Notes under the pieces: generated by a model | The model's database searches: none | What the model saw: only the letters and a program-made list of their open reading frames with translations | What the model was told of the DNA's origin: nothing | Part shown: positions 53,561 through 64,000 of the stretch, piece after piece | Layout: each line of letters opens with the position of its first letter | How positions within the stretch are numbered: the first letter of the stretch is position 1 | Made by a program: the position numbers and the translations under genes | Assembly (NCBI RefSeq): GCF_040436345.1 | Contig: NC_133232.1 | Location: 12,334,298-12,398,297 of the forward strand | DNA: 64,000 nt | Origin: Pagrus major | Taxonomy: Eukaryota; Chordata; Actinopteri; Spariformes; Sparidae | Direction of reading: 5' to 3'

Positions 53561-55078
53561 ATAATGTAATTGTCAAGCCAAATAAAATCATCCAGTCTCT
53601 GGGAATGACCGCTGTACATGACAATTAAAACCTTTTATAAACCAACCTTTAAAAAGCTAGCTTTATGGCTAGTAATCCTAAGCAATAAAAACAAGTTGGT
53701 TTTTTTGGTTTTTTTTTTAAAACATTCCTGAATGCTTTAAAATTTAATTCATGTTACAATCACACAGACTTGAATAAGGAGATTATTTCAAGAAGCAGTG
53801 AAACACCCTGAGACAAGCTGAACCATCAGCTGCTTTAAACAAAGGGGAGTTCTTTACTGAAAGTCACCCTTCAACTACATTTATACACTTTTGTCACAGT
53901 TCCCATCTTTGGCATTACAGAAAACATTGTTGATAGTGTTATGTCTTTGTTTGCTGTACTGTTCTAATTTCTCTGCTTTGAGTAATTTCTCTGTCCTTCC
54001 CTCTTTTGTACCCTACTAACATATACTGTATGACAACACTGACCTTCCTTTTATAATCCCCTTAGGGAAGTAAGAGTAGAGCCACATTGAAAAATATTTT
54101 TAGAATAATTTCAGAATTCTGAGCACAGAGTCAAAGGTCTGAGCAACAAAAAAAATCTGAATACTGACAAAGTCTGAATTCTGCTTTTATTCCCAATTTT
54201 ATACTCACACTTATTTCCTCAAAAGGCATATCGCTGAACTCAATTCAAATTTTTACTCCTGGTCCTCAACTTTTTTTTTTAAACTTGTAGTGTTTAAAAA
54301 CAAATATGACAAAAACTGACAAGAACAAAATAAAGCTGCTGAACTATCCAAGTGAAGACATTGTTTGACCACTGAGAAACTGCAACAAAGTCGATGTAGA
54401 CTTTTGCACCAGTTCAGTTGTAAAAATTTACTCCGAAGGGGAACTGAATTAAACTCTGAATTTTCTTTGACATTTCTGTCTAAGACCGTTGCTTTCAGTG
54501 ATTGGTCACGTGGAACAGAGATCGGCAGACAGTGGCAGTGGATAGATTAAAGATTAGACCCACACTAGAGCATGGTCTCTCTCCATGTGTTCCTGAGGCT
54601 AACATGACAGACAAGTAAAGCAGCTGAGAACACAAGCTATGCAGAGATCAGGGGTGGCCAAGGCCCTTATTTGACAGGAATATATCAGAGACAGGCCTTT
54701 ATTCCCAACAACCTCCAATATTTTCATTTCAAAAATTAAATTGTAAAGTTGTAATTGTTGTTCTCAGGAAAAAAGAAAATCAGCATCTGCCATGTGACAT
54801 GAACCTTAGCCAAATGTTCGAAACACACTTAAGATTAGCCATTTATTTTCCCATTGTAACTTTAAGGGTGAAAACTGTCTCCGCCTTCAAAAAGAAAAAA
54901 AACCCAATAAAAGTTTACCATCCTTTGAAGAGTATCTTCAACATGTTTAGTTTAAGCCACTTCCACTGTCTGATTCATCCAAGTATTTCACAGTCAGGAA
55001 CTAAGGCACTGCATCAGCAGGACTGTTGTCTGCTGGGATCCCTCTTTATGTGATGGAGCCAGTAGTGTTTTGTGGTAT
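53561..55078. other. non-coding; probable 3' flank of a minus-strand gene
   Basis: No ORF with motifs. TTTATT (AATAAA on the minus strand) at 54,841 could be the poly(A) signal of the gene whose last coding exon ends at 55,079. Confidence 0.4.
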
Positions 55079-55534
55079 CTAGATGTAGTCATCATCCACA
55101 GGTTCTCCTGGTGTATCACAGTGATGCAGGAAAAGGACCACCACCCTCTCAAACACTCCTCTTTTGCTCTGTCGACGCTCTGAGATCTCCTCCCCAATGG
55201 TTTCCATGCAGATGTCAGCTGACAGCTGCCCTTTACGCCGTGGGGCATAGATGGTGGCTAACACACAACACAACAGAGAGCAAAATATTTCAAGTGCTTA
55301 TTCACTTATATCCCTTCTGTTACAGGAACAATTTAATTAACTGGTAAATACTAACAATTGTGCACATTTAGGGAAAAACCATGTGAAGTAACTGCTGATA
55401 GGACAGATGGATGCACTTACTGCTTTCATCGTCCTCAAAGTCATAGCGGGCATAGCTGTTGGGATCAGCTGCTTTTAGAGCCTTCAGCCAGGGGAAGTCG
55501 GTTATCATGCTGTAGGGAGCACCATCCACCACTC
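55079..55534 (-). CDS. unidentified host gene, last two coding exons
   Basis: Penultimate exon 55,534-55,421: acceptor attattcag, then [20 protein letters not shown] and [15 protein letters not shown], donor gca|gtaagtgc. Last exon 55,257-55,079: acceptor gtgttag, then [39 protein letters not shown] and a terminal GEPVDDDYI before TAG. The split codon A|CC joins in phase to Thr. Both exons are free of stops, have clean splice sites and synonymous-looking composition unlike the neighbouring repeats, so I read this as the 3' end of a real gene that continues leftward on the minus strand beyond 55,534. I cannot name it. Upstream exons were not found in the window. Confidence 0.6.
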
Positions 55535-55540
55535 CTGAAT

Positions 55541-55860
55541 AATAACATAAAAAAATATGTTCATTTTAAAAAAGGTTTGTTGCCTCTGAACAACACATCT
55601 CCCGTGTCTCCACTCTGCCAGCAGTTTGTTTGGAGTATAATCTTGTCACACCCACCATTTCTCTGTCATTTCTTGTCATGTCCTTCATGCTATTTTGACC
55701 CTGTCTTAACTAGGCCTCACTTGTAGTACACTCCTGCTACCATTCAGACTCACATCTTCCACACAGAGTACTGGAAGCTTCTGAATCTTCCTGAAGCTAT
55801 GGTGTATCAAGGAGAAAAATCTGATTTCCTTTACAACTAATTTGGCAAAATAACTAATTT
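55541..55860. other. intron sequence, nothing recognised
   Basis: No gene seen. Confidence 0.4.
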
Positions 55861-55865
55861 TGCTA

Positions 55866-57684
<1,819 letters not shown>

Positions 57685-57709
57685 TATACATATACACATA
57701 TATATGTAA

Positions 57710-58096
57710 AAATATATGTAGAAATTGTACCGAAGAAAGGTCATACCACTTCGGTTACTTGGCTACCTGAAATCTGACAAAGCACAGACCAGCATCAGGT
57801 GCAAAATGTGTCGTCGACCAGTCCTCAGCAGAACTGGAAACACCACCAACCTCTCAAAGTACTCCAAAAGCATGAGTTTGCGCTATCATGCTAGCGTCAG
57901 CCTCCCCTCAAGTAGCCAACAGCCCAGCCCTACTGCTTCTACTAGTCAAACTTCAGTTAGACAACCAACAATTGCGTCTGCTTTTTCAGCCATTACCCCA
58001 TATGAAAAGAAATCGAAGCGATACAAAGTCATAACCAGTGCAATTACTTACTGTATCGCTAAAGATAAAACAAAACAAAACTCGCCAGTTTTCTAG
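57710..58096 (+). pseudogene. BED-finger hAT transposase, N-terminal fragment
   Basis: Frame 57,725-58,096: RLLGYLKSDKAQTSIRCKMC, SRTGNTTNLSKYSK, a Ser/Thr/Gln-rich linker, then SVRQPTIASAFSAITPYEKK and YKVITSAITYCIAKD. C-x2-C of the BED finger is visible; the H pair is degraded. The order matches the ZBED-type hAT proteins at 7.4 and 30.8 kb. The catalytic part is lost. A hAT-type end (tatcgcccagccctag) at about 59,700-59,716 may be this element's right terminus; its left end was not found. Confidence 0.6.
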
Positions 58097-58524
58097 ACTA
58101 CCGCTCATTTCCATGTCAAGTTAGTGGAGTGGGCGCTGGGGCGCCCTCATTGTCACGTCAACTTGCTGCTGAGAGTCACACAGGTTGTGTGTGTCAGAAG
58201 AGGTAAGGGGGAGGGGGGCGCGGGATCAACTTGCGACTGCAGAGGTTGGATCAAAGCAAGGGGAAGGGGGAGAGGGATAGACTGATGATCCCAGGCCACA
58301 CAACACAAACTGCTTCCAAATAAATTGTATTTCATTCCTAAAATTAATCTAGACCCATATACCTACATGTAATTAATTGGGTTATGTGAAAAATGTAAAA
58401 AATCTGTGCATGCATCTATGTGAATTTGTTTACATCACGTGACTCCGGTTGTTTGATGGGCGAACGGACGGTGTTGGCAAAAGGTAATGCAAAAGGTAAT
58501 GATGTCGAGTCTTCATCTTCATCA

Positions 58525-59250
58525 TGGATCAAAGTAAAATACCAAAGAAGCCATCAGGTGCCCAGTTCAGAAAAAGAAGAAAAGAAGAGGAGAAACGGCA
58601 AAAGATAAAGGTGTGCAGATTTCTATGAGTGACGTGAGTGACAGTAGCCTATAGGCTATTTATTAGCCTCTTGCTAATATGTTGCTACTTAGCCACAGAA
58701 GGTTTTTAGTTTTGCTGAACTAGCAACTATTAGAATTGAGGCATCATGTCATGCAACTAATTTCACCCATAGGCAACCTAGGCTAGTTTGTGTTTGCAAC
58801 ACAACAAGTGCAAATTCACACAGACGTCCTGACTGTGGAATTTTTAATGCTATACGCTATATGCTAACTTAAATAACTTCTAATATACATTGACATGGCA
58901 TTTTGTAAGCTACATGTGATATAGCTTTTTGAATAATTTGTAGTGTGTTATGCTTAGTTAATAGGATGTTAACAAATGTTAATAAAATGTGCATTATGGT
59001 CATTTTAATTGGGTAACTGATGCATGTGTGATGTAAGTGTGATCTAACTTACATATTGTATCTTAATTGTAAATTCAGGGGCACTTCTGAAATATTTTGG
59101 AGCTGGAGCACCCACTGGCCAAAATGAGGAGTCAGATACTTCCACAGCAGCCACAGACATGGTCCTGGAGTCTGATGAGGAGCCATCTACCTCTGCAGCC
59201 ACACAGGCCTCTTCAGGGATGGTCCTGGAGCCATCTACCTCCTCAGCCAC
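58525..59250 (+). pseudogene. hAT (ZMYM1/DUF4371-like) transposase, first two exons
   Basis: Exon 1, ATG at 58,525: MDQSKIPKKPSGAQFRKRRK then EEEKRQKIK, donor aaag|gtgtgc near 58,610. Exon 2 after acceptor taaattcag at 59,079: GALLKYFGAGAPTGQNEESD followed by repeats of MVLE(S/P)...STSAAT. Basic leader plus GALLKFF linker is the usual start of this family. The coding sequence is cut by a (TG)n tract at 59,279; later domains are missing. The 5' terminus may lie near 58,100. Confidence 0.5.
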
Positions 59251-59276
59251 ATGTAATGTTCCTTGTAGGACTCCTC

Positions 59277-59278
<2 letters not shown>

Positions 59279-59324
<46 letters not shown>

Positions 59325-59345
59325 ATGAGTGTGTGTGGGGGGGGT
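59279..59345. repeat. (TG)n microsatellite
   Basis: About 40 bases of TG, then a G run with more TG. It drives artefactual 'CVCVCV' ORFs. Confidence 0.95.
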
Positions 59346-59639
59346 GTATGTGTGTGTTTCTGCATAATTTTTTACTTTTGTAAACGCTATAAATGCTGTG
59401 AATAACATGTATACTAATGATACAATACAATATTTTTTTAGCTTTCTTCAGGGATTTTTCAAGCATGGTTATTAGATCCTGTGATGAAGGATTTGTGCAA
59501 TTTACATTGGTGTTTATATACTGTATTTCATTTATTTATCTTGTTTTTTTCTCTGTTCTTGTTACCTTTTTGTATTTAAGATTATATATAATAAAATAAT
59601 ACAAATAATCTATTTTTTTTTTTTGGGGGGGGGGGGGGG

Positions 59640-59716
59640 GGGTGTCAAGGGATGGTTCAATCAATATAATTGATCAATATAAAAAAACACATCATGATAA
59701 AAATGTTTGCCATATC
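59640..59716. mobile_element. right end of a hAT element
   Basis: ccatatcgcccagccctag matches the terminal repeat of the hAT at 29,756-30,995. A T run followed by a G run precedes it (59,611-59,642). Confidence 0.6.
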
Positions 59717-60882
59717 GCCCAGCCCTAGTGGATAACTGGACGAAACTGTATAAACTTATATCTTATAAACGATTATGGCCAAAATGATAATCACAATTAT
59801 TTTTATCAATATTGAAATCACGATTATTAATCACGATTATTCATTATGTTAGGTAAAACATATCTTTTTATTGCACTCTTTTTTAAACAAACCGTATGTA
59901 AACAAGGCTTCAAATTGAAACTTAAAATAATAATAAATCATAAATAATAAAATAAAATGTACCCAAGACAAAGGGCAAAAAATAAATATGCCATTGCAGA
60001 GTGCAATCGATCCCTCAGAGGCACTAGCTCCTCACCTCCAGATGCTGCCGTACTGTCACTGTCTGCTTCCGACATTGCGTCTCACTCTCACTCTAACAGG
60101 GTCAGACAGGATGCCGAAGCACTGCGCTTGGAAATTCTCGCGTGAGCCACAGCCCGTCTGTTCACACCAGACACGAATTTCTCCGCGCAAGCCGGCATAT
60201 GGCTCTGCTCCTCAGCTGTTCTGTAGTCACACTTGGAGCTGTTTTTTCACCATAGAAAAGTAAATAACCGCATAAAATTACAACGCCATGTTTTCCTGAC
60301 AACTGTAAATGTATGTCCACTTCATAGTAATGAGTAGTTTTCTGTCAATCGGGGTGTTTAATTAACGAAAATTGTTTTATTTTGAAAATTGTTTTATTTT
60401 GAAAATCGACCGGATTCTCTCGTTGTTGCTTTGTTTGACTTCCTGCCCGGCTTGACACATTCGGCCGCGGCACGCGAAAAATAATAGACCAGACGCCGAA
60501 ACGCGGGCAGAGTGCCATGGCGCTACCTATGTGAACGACACCATTGGTTAACATGGGCGCCAAAACGAAAATGGCTCCGCTCCTCGACGCTTTGCAGCTA
60601 ATCGCGGCGCTTCGGCGTCCTTTCTGAACCTGGCGTCACACTGTTGAATTTAATTTGAGGCTGCCGCTGCTGCAGGGTGCGCTCGCTTTAGGCAGCTTAA
60701 TGAAGCCCTAACCTTTTGTTCGCCCCCTGGTGGTTGGCTGACTATTGGGTTGAGAAAGTGCTTGATTTGATATGCAACAGAGCCCGCTTTTTAAATGTTA
60801 ATATTGCGACGATCATCTTAATTTAATCGTGGCAGCCAAAATCGTGATCGTGATTAAAATTCGATTAATTGTGCAGCCCTAT
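59717..60882. mobile_element. hAT MITE, left terminus missing
   Basis: The right end gattaattgtgcagcccta is a common fish hAT terminal repeat. Internal gattaatcacgattatt-like words recur near the left (59,815-59,845) in the opposite orientation, showing the partner repeat, but the left tip is gone. No ORF with a motif. A ~20-bp duplication (tgttttattttgaaaat) lies at 60,372-60,408. Confidence 0.55.
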
Positions 60883-61520
60883 ATAAACTGATGGAATATC
60901 ATGTCGATGAAGTTGTTGATGCCTCATTTAAGGTTTTCAGTTCATAAAGGGGTTTAGCAGTGCTAACATCAGTTGTGGGCGCTGTGAGGAACTTGGCAGT
61001 CAGGCTGGTAAATACTGTACAAGCTTCAGCTTTTATGTTTGGTGTTTGACCAGGTGTTTCCTCATGTTAGACATGTTGCCTTGGTCAGGTTTGTATTTTG
61101 CATTACAAAAACAAAATCACTGCAGCGAGTGTTGACCTCACTTTTTTTTTTAAACCAACAACTCCAATTTAATAATCAATTACGACAATCTGCATTTTTA
61201 TTCTACTTCCGAGCCACCATTTCAATTAATTTAACTCCAATCAGAAAAGCTTTTTTCTTGCTTATCAACACATGTCATCTTTAGCAATATATCATTATTA
61301 CCGTTTGGTTAGCAACTTGCCTTGAGGACACGGCTTCACCCTGTACCACTGTCTAATCAGCTGTGACGCACTCTGCTACATGTGCTGCTGGCACTGCTGA
61401 ATCTGAGAGTGTTGTTAATTATGGAGTCAGAGTGCGCTCTGCTGGACTAAAAAAGTCATGACACCCTTGATAATTACCCAACTGTTTTCTCTATTATACA
61501 GTCTTAAAATAAAGGTTTTC
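60883..61520. other. non-coding, nothing recognised
   Basis: No gene or repeat end I can support. Confidence 0.4.
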
Positions 61521-61524
61521 ATAT

Positions 61525-61890
61525 CAGTATACATACACAGATCAGCCACAACATTAAAACCACTGACAGGTGACGTGAATAACATTGATCATCTCATCAC
61601 AATGCGATGTTCTGCTGGGAAACCTTGGGTGCTGGCATTCATGTGAATGGCACTTGACACACACCACCCATCCAAACACTGTTGTGGACCATGTACACCC
61701 CCTCAACACAACAAGACTACCCAATGGCAGTAGCCCCCCAGCAGGACAATGTGCCCTGACACACCGCAAACACTGCTCAGGAACAGCTCGAGGAACACAA
61801 TAAAGGGCCCAAGGTGTTGATCCCAATCTGATTGAGCATCTGTGCTGGAGCAGGTCTGATCCATGGAGGCCCCACCCCCCAATACCAATA
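61525..61890 (+). mobile_element. Tc1-like remnant with degraded transposase
   Basis: Left end cagatcagccacaacattaa is a known fish repeat terminus. Frames give QQDNVP-HTAN...QEQLEEHNKG (second catalytic Asp block) then LIPI-LSIC (in place of DPNPIEHLW) and LIHGGP. The first half of the transposase is absent. A strongly deleted, dead copy. Confidence 0.55.
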
Positions 61891-61919
61891 TGGCCGTGAT
61901 AGGCCCATTTAAGTGTCAT

Positions 61920-62570
61920 ATTGGCCGATAAAATCGTTCGGGCTCTAATTTTTATGGAATTGGAAAGTAAGCAGAGTTGTTTTTCTTTCCTTTGTTACAG
62001 TTCTTACCGTCATGTCGTATGAAAACCAGTTTAAATAACGTATTTTTGCTCATATTTTGCCACTGATGTTGAAATTCTTTCAGTGGGGCTTTTTCTGGTG
62101 AAATTTGTTGTTGTTTACATCATTATTTTCACAGCAAGGCCATGAGAAACCAATTATTAATCAAAAACATTCATGTGTGGACTTGTGGAATTTGAAAACT
62201 TTGATTCAATACGATCAGTGTCATCTTGGGATAAAAATGTATGAAGCTTTTGGACAATGCAGGTTTCTGCTCCCTACAGATCCTGAGTTAAAGCACTTCA
62301 GTTGTTAAAACACACACACCTTTGTCCAACTGCTAATAGGAACTGTCTGTTGTTTAGTGACCAGAATCACAACATGAACATCTGTTTTCAGGCAGCTGTA
62401 GCCATCACACATCTAATTAAGAGTTAGGTTTTACATTCCATGATGAGGTTAGTATTGGTTTGACTAGTTTTCACTTGAGATGAGATGCAACTAGGGATGC
62501 AAATTTTTAGCAATTTCTTCAATCAATAGTCGGATGCCTTACCAATCGATTATAGGTTAATCATTAATAA
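61920..62570. other. non-coding
   Basis: No gene. ctagggatgcaaatttt (about 62,491) resembles the start of another hAT MITE cut off by the next element, not strong enough to call. Confidence 0.4.
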
Positions 62571-62579
62571 TATATTCAT

Positions 62580-63240
62580 GTTCAAAAGTTTACATACATT
62601 TGTAAAGAACGTGTAGTCTTGAGTTCCAATGATTTCTCTCTCTCTCTTTTCTGGGATGGAATGAGTGGTACACAAAAACATTCATTTAGTTTGGTCCCCT
62701 AACAATTTATTATAGTTCTTCTGAAAATGTGACCAAAATCTGCTGGGTCAAAAATATAAATACAGTAATTCTAATATTTGGTTAAATGTCTCTTGGCCAT
62801 TTTCACCTAAATTAGGCGCTTTTGACAGCCATCCACAAGCTTATGGCAGGCCGCTGGCTGAATTTTTAAACACTCCTCTTGACAGAATCAGTGAAGAATA
62901 CTAAATTTGTTAGGTTCCTGGCACAGACTTTTTTCTTCAGCACAGATGATGTGGTTTCAAGTCAGGACTTTGGAAGACCATTCCAAAAACTTAATTCTTG
63001 CCTGATTTAGCCATTCCTTTACCACTTTTGATGTGTTTTTGGGATCACTGTCCCCAAACTGTGCCCAAGACTCAATCTTCTGGCTGATAATGATAGGTTA
63101 TCCTGAAGAATTTGGAGACAAGGCCTCACCTTTTCACCTCCAAACGTATTGCTGGTCATTGTGGCCAAACAACAAAATTTTTGTTTCATCTGATCACTTC
63201 TTTCTTGCACAGCAGCCTCTCAGCCCATGGCAATGCAAAA
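62580..63240 (-). mobile_element. Tc1-like remnant, minus strand
   Basis: The end gttcaaaagtttacatacat (62,580) is a Tc1-type terminus. Reverse-strand frames give SDETKILLFGHNDQQYVWR (first Asp), GDSDPKNTSKVVKEWLNQA (second Asp), ARIKFLEW, FCQEECLKIQP and LVDGCQKRLI, in the right order, with many stops and no D..NPIE block. The N-terminal DNA-binding half is missing. Confidence 0.65.
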
Positions 63241-64000
63241 CACTAGGGGTGTAACAACTCACCCATATGGATTGGAAATTGGTTTTAAAGTTAAAGATAT
63301 GACTACACCAATATGCGGAACTCTGGATCGATCTAAATGTACAGTGAGCCAGTCGATGGCACGATTTTAAAGTTATGAATCGGTTGCTATGCTGCTTCTG
63401 CCTCACATCGTCTTCAAACTCTCGTAAAAGTTAAAAGGTCAGCACGAGACTCTCGCGAGATGTGTCAAAGTAACGTTAGTGTTGCCTGCCAGGTAAACAC
63501 AAAAGCAACACATGTCCAACAACACCGGTAAAATTTAAAATGCACCATACAAAATCAAAAATTTGGAAGAGATTTGGATTTTAGAAGGACCAGCCACAAC
63601 TCGGTGAGGTCTAAGGTAATCACAGCATATATAGCCCGTTTTATTGCGAAGGACTTACGACCTGTCTGCTTTTGAACATGTTGCTATCATTAGTTGTATT
63701 CTGTGACTGCTGGGAGTACTGCACACTGTTAACTGTCATTGTCTACTGAAATTATGCACTGTATTGAACCATACTGCACACTGTTTACGTCTGCTGACAG
63801 TTGCTGCAGAGTGCAGACTGTTAAGTTAATCCAACTTTTGAGTTTATTATCAGTAGTGAACCTTTGTCTGATTGTTAATCATAGGTGTGATTTTATACAC
63901 TGATTAGGGACATCCAGTTCAGAGAGGTCCAATGCAGACTGATCCAGCTCAAAGAGACCCTGATTATGGAGATCCAGACAACAGGATAGTTGTTCCTCAG
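63241..64000. other. non-coding; possible hAT left end
   Basis: ctaggggtgtaacaactcac at 63,243 resembles a hAT terminus; the other end would be outside the window. No ORF with a motif. Confidence 0.35.

Noticed and set aside
59097..59466. ORFs with CVCVCV and THTHTH
   Set aside because: Partly (TG)n repeat; only the first part (before 59,250) was kept as a hAT exon.

Overview
The window looks like repeat-rich intergenic and intronic DNA from a ray-finned (teleost) fish. It has low coding density, GT-AG introns, long (CA)n and (TA)n tracts, and a mix of fish-type transposons: L1-clade and L2/CR1-like LINEs, Tc1/mariner, several hAT families, a Kolobok-like element, a Gmr1-like Ty3/gypsy element, and a fossil Maverick/Polinton (adintovirus-like) element. 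No bacterial operon features, tRNA, rRNA or CRISPR were seen. Family names come from motif reading without database searches. Splice sites and target-site duplications (TSDs) were read directly from the bases.

Left part (1-15,000): a decayed RLE-type LINE 3' end (1.4-2.0 kb), a 5' exon of a hAT-like gene (4.45-4.7 kb), a decayed BED-finger hAT transposase on the minus strand (5.37-7.58 kb), a Tc1 fragment (9.85-10.44 kb), and a 5'-truncated L1-clade LINE (12.79-14.83 kb) with a perfect 15-bp TSD.

Middle (15,000-28,700): six minus-strand exons of a decayed integrase-core gene can be traced. The last exon (15,015-15,310) is separated from the rest (26,744-28,672) by an 11.4-kb intron whose flanking exons join in phase. 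That intron holds a Kolobok-like element (16,969-23,279, TTAA TSD) with divergent genes: a THAP-domain transposase remnant on the minus strand and a P2X7-C-terminus-like cysteine/zinc protein on the plus strand. Inside it lies a hAT (17,707-20,093, 8-bp TSD), and inside the hAT a MITE with long inverted repeats (18,777-19,498). The same intron holds a solo LTR (24,050-26,655, 5-bp TSD AAATG) that was itself invaded by an internally deleted Gmr1-like element (24,348-26,390, 4-bp TSD CCTT).

28,800-36,100: a minus-strand L1 split by a 1,240-bp hAT (8-bp TSD); then a broken minus-strand gene with FEN/XPG-like PIN-nuclease motifs (32.19-34.93 kb); then about four copies of a ~150-bp tandem repeat.

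36,100-49,500: the fossil Maverick/adintovirus. Plus strand: protein-primed DNA polymerase B, FtsK/HerA-type packaging ATPase, and two conserved small genes. Minus strand: adenovirus-type protease, double-jelly-roll major capsid, a basic virion protein, the minor-capsid C-terminus, integrase remnants, a Bcl-2-like candidate, and accessory genes. Convergent poly(A) signals lie in the middle and a CCAAT-rich tandem repeat at the right edge. Almost every gene carries stops or frameshifts, and a 2.9-kb L1 separates the minor capsid from the integrase.

Right part (49,500-64,000): an L2/CR1-like LINE fragment (51.8-52.65 kb), two phase-matched terminal exons of an unidentified host gene on the minus strand (55,079-55,534), a (TA)n tract containing a complete Tc1 element with an intact DD34E transposase (56,036-57,644), two hAT-type gene fragments, a hAT MITE remnant, and two Tc1-derived remnants (61.5-61.9 and 62.6-63.24 kb).
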